From contig CM072342.1 in NCBI GenBank assembly GCA_036874045.1, positions 642,501 to 706,500 of the forward strand: a DNA stretch of 64,000 nt, in the 5' to 3' direction. This DNA comes from Cymodocea nodosa. Taxonomy: Eukaryota > Streptophyta > Magnoliopsida > Alismatales > Cymodoceaceae. Below the pieces are notes generated by a model. That model did not search any database, was not told the DNA's origin, and worked only from the letters and a program-made list of their open reading frames with translations. The translations under genes and the position numbers were made by a program. Below are positions 1 through 10,937 of this stretch, piece by piece (position 1 is the first letter of the stretch; each line of letters begins with the position of its first letter).

Positions 1-3000
1 AATTGTTTGCCCTGCTGCAAAGATTGGAGTTGTGATTGGCAAGGGAGGCATTCATGTCAGACAGTTAGAGCAGCATACTGGTGCCAAAATTCATGTTGAA
101 GACACTGTTTCCAAATCTGATGTCCGGATCATTCATGTCTCATCTAAAGAGGTGAAATTTAGATTAACTCCAGCTGCATAAGCTGTATTTTTTCATTGTT
201 TCATTTAGTAGCAATCTTCACTTTTGTTTAAGTATATATGTAATTTGTGAACCTGTGTTGTATAATCACTATATAGATGTTAGTCTTTTTAATCTCTTGC
301 TATAATTTCAGGATCCTTGTGATACTTTTTCTCCAACTATTGAAGCTGTACTTAAGCTGCAAGGAAAAGCAAGTGAAGTGTCAGATGCTGGTAGTGTGAC
401 CACCGTGCTTCTTGTACCATCAAGCAAGGCAGGCTGCCTTTTAGGGCAAGGGGGTCATATAATCAATGAGATGAGAAGAAGAACCAGGGCTGAAATTCGC
501 ATATTTCTGAAGAATGATAAACCTGAGTATGCATCCACCTTTGAGGAGGTTGTCCAGGTGATTAGCTCGATTAAGTCTCTCGGACCTTCTTACCTTCCAT
601 TTTTGTGAAACTCTTCTGTGGTTATGAATCCTAGTATGTACATTATTTTCTGTATTGAATATGGATTTTATTGTACAGATTTCTGGAAATCATGATGTCG
701 CAAGAGATGCACTTTTGGAGATTGCATCTAGGCTAAGAGAAAGGATCCTTCTGGGTGGGAATGCTGGCAGACATCTTCGGCCTGCTGGTCCATTCCATGG
801 ATTTTCTCATCAGGAACATGGAAGGCCACCATCATCTGAAATTATAAGAGCCCCAACTTATGGTGGTTATGACTATTTAAACATGAAGGTATTTTCTCCC
901 TAGTCCCTACCCTGATTTTCTAGTAGTGCAACAAATCCCATTCCAGTTACATCTAGCTAAGATTCCAGTGAGTTCTATTGATATTTCTTTCAGTATGAAA
1001 TAAGAAGTCTTCTTACTTAAGTATTTGTTGGTTTGTGTTTAAAAAGAATGATCATTTTTTATCAGAAAATAGAAAAAATTTTGATCCATAAACACTCATA
1101 AAACAATAAAAAAGGAAAAAGATTGATATAATGTAATATTGACCTAAATCATAGAGTTGAAGTGGTTGCACAGTCCAATGAATGAGTGCTGTGCTGACTA
1201 GTGATTCATGTAAGTTGCTTGTGACCTTTATGACTTCAGACACTTGTGACCTTATGACGTGGGAAGCTTGGCATCATTTCCCTAGTGACAACATGTAGAG
1301 ATATCTTTCTATATATATGTACAAGTCTTCTTCTTGCTTTGTACAATACTCATTGTCCTTTGTGTCCTCTTTATATCTTACAATTGTTTTTTTGTTCGGG
1401 TGTATGGGTAGAGACTTTGGCATGTTGGAGCCTTGACTGTGATATTGTGTAGAATTGTGGACATTTAACTTAAAATAAATGAACAATAAGTTTTGATCTT
1501 TCTATATGCGTAAGTTCTATCCTCTATGTTTCCATGTGAGACTATTTAACATTCTACATCAATATATAAACATTATAGGTGTTTCGGATCCATCATACAA
1601 GAAGGTATGTGTGAGGTTGCATTTCTAAATGATCATATAATCCAAATTGATCATGTAACAAATTTTCTGTAAAATGGTTGTTCTAGGTGGGCATTTTTAA
1701 TTGTTTGATTGTGCAACTCAGTAAATTTATATGCTTACTAGATATTAATATGATATGTGGCAGTAGCTACAAAAATTAATGCTGAAGTGCAGTCTTTCGT
1801 TTGTCTTTGATTTAATTTTTGTATTATATTTTCTGGATATATTCAGCCTTTCCCTTTGGTTTGTAACTTGGTTGCATGGTGGACACCTAAGTGGTGCCTA
1901 GGCTTCACCTTGGTCTTGCTTTGGAGGTTTACTTCACCTTCTCTTAATTAAGTGGATTTTGTGTTATATTAATTATACATATTTTTAAAGGCTTTTTCAT
2001 GTAAAAAACTCAAATATATGTATTTTTAAGTATAATATTACTGTAATATACATAATTATTGAAATTTATAACCATATATATTACTGAAATATGTATTAAT
2101 ATTATTAGACTTTATATTTTGTTGTTATCTTAGGATTATTTATGTATTTCAATATTATGTTTTGATGTAACTCAAATTTTGGAAATAAGGAGCTAAAAGT
2201 ATACATAATCAAAATTAAATATTTATAATAGATAAGTCTTACATGAAAAGTAAAAGATAGATATTTAAATAGGTGCCTAGTTACCCCCTAGGTGCCCTGG
2301 CTAACTGCCTGGGAACCTTGGTGCCTTAAAAAGTATGTTTGAGATATGGCTTCTTGGCAAAGAGAAGTATTTAAAGTCATAATCACCTTTCTTATTATAG
2401 GTTGTACTGTTGTCTGAACTTGGTATTTCTTATGGTTTCCTATTTTCCAAAATTTCTATTCCAATACTAATCTGATATTTTTGGATATGTATGCTTGTTT
2501 TCTCCTATTTCACAAGTTTATCATTTTTCTAATTATTTCTTCATGTGGTGATTCATTTAACGGTAAATCTGTTTTGGTTGTTGGGGTTCTTTAAATTAAC
2601 TGCCTATGGTCCTAATTTTTTTATCAGGATGCTCAAGTTGAATTTGAAGCCGAGGAATATCAATTTCAGCCAGCTGCTCCTAGGTGATGACCTGATAATG
2701 GATCTGGGTGAAATTTTCTTTGCCAGTTGTTGAAACCTTCGTGCAAAGATTTTTGTGTGAGATTTGCTTTATTTTATTGTTGTCTTTGTCACTTAGGTAC
2801 TCAAGCTTCGGTAGTCCTGTGGATTATGACCCGCCAAATGGTGCTGTCCCTTCTGGTATCAGAATGGGTCGGAGAGATATTTCTGATATCCATCAGGTAC
2901 ATTAGTAATTATCAAGAATGGTTCAAGGCTTGAACCCTTTTTGTTTTTATTTTTTAAAATTTTCCTTTTTTTCGTAATTTGATTATTTCCCATGTGGTGG

Positions 3001-4708
3001 GATTATGATTTAGATTGTTATTATTTCGTAATTTGATTGTTCACGAAATTTCAATTGTATTGGTATTAGGATTATTTTCCATAACCTCCCCAAAAGTGAT
3101 GGAGCTGTGGATCTACAGTGCGTTACCTCGTCACAGGGCACTGTAGTCTGGGGGTACACAATACCCCTACCTTTTTGTTTAATAATGAAATGGAAACAAA
3201 AGGGAAAATTATAAACAATACAACCATAATGGAATAGCAACGAAACAAAAAAAAATTAACAGCTGAAATTCAATAGGAGTTCTATAGGAAGGGCAGTCTA
3301 ATTTTATTCTGTTGTTACATAGTCCTATTTTTATACAACTGCAGGAGTTTTGGTGTGAAAACACCCACTGCTACAGTACTTTGCATTTCTATGAGATTAT
3401 CTAGACCGTTTGACATTATCGGACTGGACTCTGGATGGAAACTGAAGATTATTTTGTATCCTTTCACTGAGAATTCTTATATTAATGCTTGTTTCATGAT
3501 TTAAACTTTAGTATAATAACGGTTCTCATATGATATGCATTCTCAATGATAATATGCAACGATATATATTTTTGAAACTGTGCAACAATATTGTTGATAC
3601 TAAAATGTTGTATTTTTCAATGACTCTAAATTCACCAAGCATTCATTGCTATTAAGATCCCCATGTGTCTTGGTTGTTGGGCACCCTGTTGCTTTGTGCT
3701 CTTGGTTGATCTTCACCGTTAATCTTTTAGTACCTGTTGATACTGATTTAAGAATCTTCCTTATTCTTCTAAAAAAGATTACTGTGTTTGAGAGTAGTGC
3801 TGTCCGACTATTGAAATAAAAGAAACCTTACTGACATTATGTGTTATTTTCGCATTTGTTGTGGCTTGTTTATTTGGATAATTTCCCATTTTAGTGGTTA
3901 GCTTTATAATTTCCCATCTTTGTTGTGTTCAAACCTGAGCTGAAGTTCATGCCAAAAAAGAAGACATGGTTAACTTGAATAATTTAGTTGTGCTTATCAG
4001 TCGAACTTAGTTACCTCTCCATCCCATGGACCCGAGTAATTGGTGAAATTTCAAAACTATGTATGTAAATCACAATTTCATTTTATTTCTTTATCGAAAC
4101 TGAATGTTAAGTCATTTAAAAAGTATGAACATATGATTGGTGAAATTTCTCTATTTCTCCTAACCATAGTTCACAATGTTGGATGTAAAGTGTGAACATA
4201 TGTAAAAAATTAGTATTGCTGAAATACATATGTTTAAATGAATAAGTAGTAATATTGTAGTAGATGAGTTAAAAAATGATTTTATTATGAATAAGGTTGG
4301 AGTAATACCTATTGAAGATAGTGAAAATCAGTTTAGGTGGTTTAGTCATTCTTTAGGAGATCAAGGAATACACATATTAAGATGGTAGACTTAATTAGTG
4401 TAGAAATTAAAGGAAGTAAAGGTAGGGTTAAAACTACTTGATTAGGTATTGTAAGAAAAGATTTAAATTTATGTAAATTAATTAAAAATTTAACAATAAA
4501 TAGAAATATTTAGAAGAAAATTATGATTATGATTTAGATGTTGTCAGTAACTTTGTCATCTTCATTCTATTACTTGCAGACGTACGGGTCTAGCAGAAGA
4601 GCGCAAGTGTATGATCCTCAACTGGACGGGCTCGATGCGGTAAAAGTTGGTTCTGCCTATAGCCGCTACGATTCCATTGTTTCCTCGGGAAGATACCGCC
4701 CATACTAA
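1..4708 (+). CDS. KH-domain RNA-binding protein, RCF3/At4g18375 type (3' part)
   Basis: Only the 3' part of the gene is in the window; it starts upstream of base 1. Exons read as 2-151 (frame from base 2), 312-557, 679-888, 2628-2683, 2797-2896 and 4580-4708 (stop TAA), with consistent phases and GT-AG introns. Two KH domains are visible. The first has the GKGG loop (GVVIGKGG) and lies in the first exon. The second has GCLLGQGG in exon 312-557 and runs on into the next exon (ISGNHDVARDALLEIASRL). KH domains bind single-stranded RNA. The RCF3/HEN4 group are nuclear proteins that act in pre-mRNA processing, stress response and floral development. The tail after the last KH domain is low-complexity, rich in Gly, Tyr and Ser, and ends in SSGRYRPY. 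The wording of the last KH domain favours the RCF3/At4g18375 branch over HEN4, which is inference. The 1.7 kb introns after 888 and 2896 could hide a small exon, though phase does not require one. Confidence 0.85.
1860..2335. repeat. Possible MITE-like repeat with GGTGCCTAGG-type ends
   Basis: This AT-rich stretch in an intron of the KH-domain gene is bounded by GC-rich blocks built from variants of GTGCCTAGG and CCTAGGTGCC (about 1880-1925 and 2270-2330). Such blocks are typical of degenerate non-autonomous DNA elements in plants. I could not show a clean terminal inverted repeat or a target duplication, so the call and its bounds are tentative. Confidence 0.25.
4250..4525 (+). mobile_element. 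RTE-type LINE fragment (3' end of ORF)
   Basis: In the last intron of the KH-domain gene a decayed reading frame gives NKVGVIPIED followed by ENQFRWFSHS. This matches the conserved end of plant RTE-class non-LTR retrotransposon ORFs (KVGVAPIEDKMRE..LRWFGHV). Further decayed codons follow, of the kind RGRGRPKTTW then VRKDL. Only a 3' fragment is present, as expected of 5'-truncated LINE copies. It has the same orientation as the host gene. Confidence 0.6.
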
Positions 4709-6316
4709 TAAGCCGTGGTGATCGATGCCCTCCCTTTTCGTCAGTTGTAGTTCTGGACGTCATTTACTTGTTGCAGCTAATTCGTATCATACTAATCATG
4801 GGAATGGCTATAATACCAGTGAAAATATTTGCATCTAACAGGCTGCTAACGTTTTTAACCGAAGCAATGCTAACTCGTTCTTTTTTATTTCAATGGTATT
4901 TTTGGATTCGGCAACGGGTCATTAGATGTGAACTTGAAATATGGTATGTTGAGGAATACTATTGCATTGGCAGGTTTGGTATTGTCGTACATTCTTCTAG
5001 AAACGGGTAATTTTAACTTGATATTATTCAGCATTTGAGACAGGTGCTTTTTGGCTGCCTTGAGAGGAAACGGATTCTTGGAAATTGAGCCTTAGTTTCT
5101 TGGATGGCTTTTTTATTGTATGCTATGGTGTACTGTCTCGCAGGGACTGTTATTTCGGTCCTTCTCCTTCCGAGTCTAAGTACTTAAAAATGTTGCAATG
5201 GGAAAATGAAGAATTACGTTGTCTCATGAACAAGACTGTTGTGTTTGGTAACATGATTATTTTGATCTTATATTATGGAAGTTTTTCTTTTGTCAGCACA
5301 CTGTTCAGCAAAAGTCTCTCGCCACGTCTGGATTTCTCTCATCTCGAGCATTAACAAGATCGGCAGAACAATTAATTTCTTGTAAAAGGTGACTTATTTT
5401 TGATAATGGTGGTATTTTAAAGTTCTTCACGTGTAATTTGATAATGGTTCTCCTTATACAAGATAGAAATTTTATCAACGTGTTTCTGGTATTCATTTCC
5501 GTAGGTTTTCGTGGCGTAAATGTTGATTACTCGCGTTTTATAACGTGGATCTAAGGGGGCGGCCATATTGTTGTAAATTTCCCCGTACCGTCAAATTTTG
5601 ATTTCATAGCCTGTGACATGGCGATGGTGACAACATCGTCAGAAGTTTGAGGTTCATTCTTAAAAAAGTGACGCTGATTCCGCAAAATGCCTCAAACAAT
5701 ATGTTTGGAGATCGAAACCAAATAAACAGTTACAGTGGCATCGTAAAAATATTTCAACATTTTATGCGTTCTCATTCAACATCTTTTAGGTAATGGATAT
5801 GGTCTGACTTTTTTGAATCCAAGTCGTCGTATACTTTCACGGACCAATCATCATAAATAGATGGTAAAATTCAATCCACCACAAATATCAAGAGATAATC
5901 CATTTTCTACAAACGGGAGAATCGCTTTTTTGAGATTGGCATATATTTGCTGTGGAGTTCCATTAATTTGAGAGCAACATGTTGGGCATTCTGCCTGACT
6001 TTCAATGGACATTCTTTGTTAATTTGCTATTATCGAGAAGTTTTTGAAATGATCGATGCTCGGATGATGAATGTGTATGATAAAAACGCCTAATATATAT
6101 ATATATATATAATAAACTTTTAACGCGATCGTGTTGAGAATATTTCACCGATATATCTGTACGTACCTGTGGGTTCTCTTCTTTCTATGTCGACGTTCAT
6201 GTGCTTCCCTCTTACCAAACGCACTTTTTCCTTGCTGCTTTGCAAATCTGTGGTGCTCGTCGACATGGATCCGTGCAAGCAAGCTGATGGAACTCACGGC
6301 TCAACCTTGTCTCTGT

Positions 6317-6318
<2 letters not shown>

Positions 6319-6348
<30 letters not shown>
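6319..6348. repeat. (TA)n microsatellite
   Basis: About 15 uninterrupted TA units. A shorter (TA)9 tract lies at 6093-6111. Confidence 0.9.
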
Positions 6349-6351
<3 letters not shown>

Positions 6352-7074
6352 TCCGATCGAGAAATATGAATAATGAAGTTTCAATTAGATACAATAAGTA
6401 AACATTAATATCAACATGTCCTCCTCGGATTCATCTCAATGAATGATGGAAAAAAGGGTGCATATTTATCTCCTTCTTCTGCATCGTCCCAAAAACAACA
6501 CTGGTGCGCGTACGCGCGTGTCCGATTAAGTTGAATTGCAGGGTACTGATCCAAACTTAACAACCAAGCCATGCGCCGACATCCACCAAATGACATGACC
6601 CCTTGACTTGGCTTCGCACATCAACCCAAGTATATCTTCCAACCTTGCACTAATCACATACCGCCAAAAGTCCTAAAAGCCCCACTACACAATATCACGG
6701 AGAGAGAGAGATTCTGAAAGTTGCCCAACATACCCTTCCATGTCGCTTACTGGAATGATTAATATACAGTCCTGGTTGGGCTTGCTCATAAGTTGTTTAA
6801 CTAAGTTATTTCGAATCAGATAAAAGTGAAATAAGCATTAATTAATACAGAAATAAATGTTTGATTCCAAATTAATTAATTATAAACGAAGAGAGCTTTA
6901 TTTTCTTTTTAAAATAATTTATGTAAGACTACTAATTATTTCTACGTTGCTAACTGAAGAATCCAAATATATATATCAATAGTAAACTTCCATCACCAAC
7001 CGTTGCATTAATAATGGGAATTCCCGAGGGGTTGTACCATTAATCTGGCTTTTGTCATCGTCTCCTTTCTGCTC

Positions 7075-7084
7075 TGCATAAAAG
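7075..7084 (+). promoter_or_regulatory. Candidate TATA box of the DUF1666 gene
   Basis: GCATAAAAGG lies 33 bp before the ATG at 7117. It would place transcription start only a few bases before that ATG, so either the 5' UTR is very short or this is not the element used. Confidence 0.3.
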
Positions 7085-7116
7085 GTATCATCTTCATCCT
7101 GGTCGCCACCATCATA

Positions 7117-8528
7117 ATGCACATCACCAACAACTCCTTACTAGCGCAGCTTTGCTTGCTGAAGCCTTGGGAGCCCCTTACCACCGGCCTCTTCCAAGAC
7201 CATGGCGACCGGCATTTCCGTCTCCATGCCTACCTTACCTCGCTTATTCCGTCTTGGAAGGGCGTGGGAGGTGTGTTGCTCTCCCTCCTTGACCTTTGCC
7301 ACGCGTCCCTTCGCTCTGTCCACTCCTCTCTCTTTCTCTTCTTCTTCATCTTCCTCTCCTTCTCCGTCATCCTCCCAAGGCTCCTCTGGTCGCTCCATCA
7401 AAGAACCAAATCCGAACGGTGCTCACGCATCTCCCTACCTGCCCACGACTCCTCTTTCACTCCGTCCCTGATCCATATCATCTTACGCGTCACTTATACT
7501 GTTGCCGTGCAGATTTGTTACGGTCCATGAAGCTTACAGCGGTGACATCGAGAATCGGACGGATCTTTTCTTCGTCAGCGACGACTGCTCGAGAAATGGA
7601 GACCTGGTTGCAGACGTGGTTCTCGATGGAGAAGCCCTCTCACTCTGGCCGAAGCAGACGTGCCAGGAGGTGGATGGCGCTGGTTATGTCTATCATACCC
7701 AACTTGTGGACGGAGACAGAGAATCCGGCATTCAAGATTCTGCTGCTAAAGTTGAGGTTGCTGATGTCCTATTAGCAGACTCTGTTTTTGATACCAACGT
7801 GAAGGACCAGGACCCTGCCCTTGACATGCCTGGATTGGATTCCACCAACACTCCATCATGTGGCACCTCGACCCCATCAGAACATTTCCATACACCAACC
7901 GCATCGGTTGATAGCGACGATGAAGAGGAGGAGGATGACCATGCCTCCAATCATGGTACTGGAATCATCTCTGCATCACAATTTTCACCTGCAGGTGACA
8001 AGAATAAGAAGAATATTCTACGATTTTGTCATACTTATATAGGAGGTATTCTCCACACCATCCATTGGCGTGGCTTAATCATCTGATGATCGATCTCTTT
8101 CATGGTTTTTCTCTCTTCTAGAGGAAAATATGGACGACGTAGAGACTTGTCATCAACTTAAAGATGAGAATAGTTCGTCGGAAGATGATGGCTTCCTGGT
8201 GAGCGTGAAGGGGTCTCTCCTGCAGAACAAGATGGAGAAGGCCGACGAACACTTCGGAGAGAATTCGACCACCGGATCGACGTCGAAGAGCTCCTGCGAG
8301 TGGAGGGGCTCTGTACATTTCAGGGAGTCGGAGACAGACGGCTTATTCTCTTCATCCTCCAGGAGGAGCTCGTCCAACTGGGAATCGTACACGCTCTACC
8401 GTAAGTACGATGAGGAGATGATGTTCTTCGATCGAGTCAGCACCGAAAAGCTTAGAGAAACAGGTCGCACCTTAGCTTTTGTTGATCATTAATTCGAATA
8501 ACACATATGTTTACCAACTTGTACATTA

Positions 8529-8565
<37 letters not shown>

Positions 8566-9742
8566 GTTTAGATCGGCGGATGTCCTGTTGTGGAATGAAC
8601 TAATTGATCATAATTAATGCATGCTTATCCCAAGTCCAGAGTCTTTTAAGTCCGTCAAGTTCCAACCGAGATCGATATCAGAGAGAATAGTACACAAATT
8701 TAGCACAAAGAGGAGGAGAGCGCAATACCAGAGATGGACCACAGACCCATACCATGAACTGGAAGCGGCGTACGTGGCTCAGATCTGCTTGGCGTGGGAA
8801 GCTCTGAACTGGAACTACAAGAACCTCCAGAGAATAACTTGCGACAAACGTAAGGAAGAGGATTCTGGCTGTCCTTCACGTGTAGCTCAAAAGTTCCAGC
8901 AGTTTCAGGTTCTGTTGCAGAGATTCATAGAGAACGAACCCTATGAATATGGCAGGAGGCCCGAGGTTTACGCTAGAATGAGGATTTCCTCTCCAAGGCT
9001 TCTCCAAGTTCCCGAGTTCCAAGGTGAACCAGTTCCAAAGTCATGCATGTTCTTTGGCCTAATCAGCGATCATCATATATATAACATATAGATGATTTTG
9101 TTGTTTGAGATATACTTCAGATTCAGAAGGCGATGAATCGAAAGAAGATGTGGGTTCAAGGATACCAGCCACCGAGTTTCTCAGAATGATGGAAGATTCG
9201 ATAAGGACCTTCATGAATTTTCTTAAAGGTGACAGGGAGAAGTGGTGCCGCCGCTTGCAGTTTTCGAAAGTATTCGCCAAGGCCAAGTCAAGTTCCATAG
9301 CTCCTTCCGTGATTAATGCGATCAAGAAAACCAATCACAAGGTGAGTTGATTAATTTACTCGCCTTGCAATATTTTCACTCGTTGCATGATAATGTTAAT
9401 TAACGACCACCCACTTTATTATTATTGTTGTTGTTATGGTAAAAAAGAAAAGGATAATTAATGTGATAGTGTCCGGCATGCATGCTACTGCAGAAGAAAT
9501 CAAGGTTGAAGGATCTGCAGAGGAGCAGGAAGTGTTTGAGGAGAAGAATGGTGAAAGCTGAAGATCAGATGGAGATACAGATGGGGCTGATAGACATGAA
9601 GATCGTCTCTAGGGTTCTGAGAATGCCAGAGATCAACGAAGAGCAACTCCGCTGGTGCGAGGAGAAGATGAGCAGAGTGAGGTTTTGGAACGGGGGGGTG
9701 CAGAGAGATTCCTCTCCGCTCTTCTTTCCTGCACAGTCATGA
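7117..9742 (+). CDS. DUF1666 family protein (old name ribosomal protein L34Ae), 659 aa
   Basis: Six exons join in phase: 7117-7418, 7513-7994, 8122-8463, 8640-9023, 9121-9341 and 9494-9742, giving 659 residues. An N-terminal hydrophobic segment (about residues 70-91, SLFLFFFIFLSFSVILPRLL) suggests membrane anchoring. It is followed by an acidic Ser/Glu/Asp-rich linker (about 100-375). The C-terminal DUF1666 domain (about 376-655) contains LEAAYVAQICLAWEALNWNY near residues 416-435, the signature of the family. Residues about 578-620 are rich in Lys, Glu and Met and look coiled-coil. The family's function is unknown; the ribosomal name is historical and not supported by the architecture. The first exon-exon join gives KSERFVTVHEAYSG, which supports the chosen frame over two overlapping open frames. 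A second donor at 8045 gives the same phase as 7994. The start is the first ATG of the frame and is less certain. Confidence 0.8.
8533..8562. repeat. (TA)n microsatellite in a DUF1666 intron
   Basis: About 15 TA units within the intron 8464-8639. Confidence 0.9.
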
Positions 9743-10209
9743 GACAAGGCAGAATATGCCCTGCTGTTGCTTGAGATGGGAATGAATGCCCCGATTAACC
9801 CCCGCCTTGTAAATTGCATATAAGCGTTAATTTATTTTCGTATTAGTAGATGATATGCATGTACACCTCACCACGTACGCCCATGAATGTATAGTTCAAC
9901 TGATGATGTATTTACATCTTCCATTAGGATAATATAAAGATCAATAAATAATTAAGACGTTGTTAATTGGATACACGTGGGCGGCGACCCGACCTCATCC
10001 ATGCATGAGGGGTCTGTCGTGTGAGAGATGGCACACCATATCTGGATTCGACATGGACGTCCTGAGGCAATAGTAAAGCCAAGGGACCGAGGGAGGGGGA
10101 GTGCGGAAAAAAGGGGGTACGAAGAAAGAGGCGGGAGGATAAAGAAAGAAACAGCTTTAACTACTTTATATTTGCTTTGTTACCGATTTATCTCTTATTT
10201 TATTTGGGC

Positions 10210-10234
10210 GGATGGGGATGGGGATGGGGATGGG
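10210..10234 (+). repeat. (GGGGAT)n repeat, G-quadruplex-capable
   Basis: Four consecutive GGGGAT-like units end in GGG, so four G-runs with two-base loops lie on the + strand. Confidence 0.8.
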
Positions 10235-10743
10235 CATGACTCGTAAGAGGACGGGTCAGATAAGACGCAAATAAAGGAAAAAAGGAGAAATTAAAGTTGT
10301 ATGGTGACAGTGGTTTAATTTTCCCTCCTTTTTTTTTGTTTTTTAAGTGGGGTGGGAATTAGAACTTAAAAAAACAAAACGACCGACTAACGTATAGTTG
10401 TGGTCGATTGCAGTCTATTTTTCTTTTCTGATACAAAAGGTGGATGGATCATGGGTCGCCATGCATGCCTGACGATGCCTTGCTTTTTTCTTTTTTCTCA
10501 AATGACCTACTACTTGCTACTTTAGAATAATATCAAAATCAAATTTAATGATGACGAACAGAAAAAGTAGAGTCACCGCTAACGCCAAGTATTATTACAC
10601 CATCGTACTGTCTATGCAAACGATCTTATAAAAAAAAATAATACTACTAGTTAGCTTTGATTTTTTCCCTCAAAAAATAGCATGTGGTTTCACTTGAGTC
10701 ATCTCCTGATATTGAAAGTTTGAAACTTTTGGATTATATGATA

Positions 10744-10812
10744 TGGCTGGTCTAGCGGATATTTCAGTCCATCAGCCCAAGGACACAGATTCGAAACCGT
10801 TGCCATTATTTC
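10744..10812 (+). repeat. tRNA-like / SINE-head relic
   Basis: TGGTCTAGCGG at about 10747 resembles an RNA polymerase III A box. GATTCGAAACC at about 10788 resembles a B box (GGTTCGANNCC), and the spacing is as in a tRNA. No clear acceptor-stem pairing or functional anticodon loop was found. A decayed tRNA or the head of a tRNA-derived SINE is more likely than a working tRNA gene. Confidence 0.3.
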
Positions 10813-10842
10813 AAGTCTACGGTCCAAGCCCAGCTTAGCCCA
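10774..10842 (-). promoter_or_regulatory. Cluster of three site II (TGGGCT) elements
   Basis: AGCCCA (TGGGCT on the other strand) occurs at 10774-10779, 10827-10832 and 10837-10842, 95-165 bp before the CFM3 ATG. Site II motifs are TCP-binding elements common in promoters of nuclear genes for organelle gene expression, which fits the downstream gene. Confidence 0.45.
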
Positions 10843-10937
10843 AAATCGGCCACCGTCTACGCTACGGACAAGATGACCATAACCGGCGCTTAGGCCTTCA
10901 CCTTATCCTCCTCCCAACTCCATATGGCGCCGGCGCC

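Larger units (their letters stand above)
4709..7116. other. Intergenic spacer between the KH and DUF1666 genes
   Basis: It holds the 3' UTR of the KH-domain gene (from 4709, end not determined) and then AT-rich spacer with two (TA)n tracts at 6093-6111 and 6319-6348. Short open frames here show no family motif. The last 100 bp form the likely promoter of the next gene. Nothing else was recognised. Confidence 0.6.
9743..10937. other. Spacer between the DUF1666 and CFM3 genes
   Basis: It contains the 3' UTR of the DUF1666 gene, a GGGGAT hexamer repeat (10210-10234) and, near the right end, a tRNA-like relic and site II promoter motifs annotated separately. No further gene was seen. Confidence 0.6.

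Noticed and set aside
7202-7775. Overlapping Ser-rich frames (from 7202 and 7296) as the start of the DUF1666 protein
   Set aside because: They do not join in phase to the FVTVHEAYSG exon through good splice sites and lack the membrane segment typical of the family.
10744-10812. A functional tRNA gene
   Set aside because: Only A- and B-box-like words are present; no convincing acceptor stem, anticodon loop or terminator T-run.
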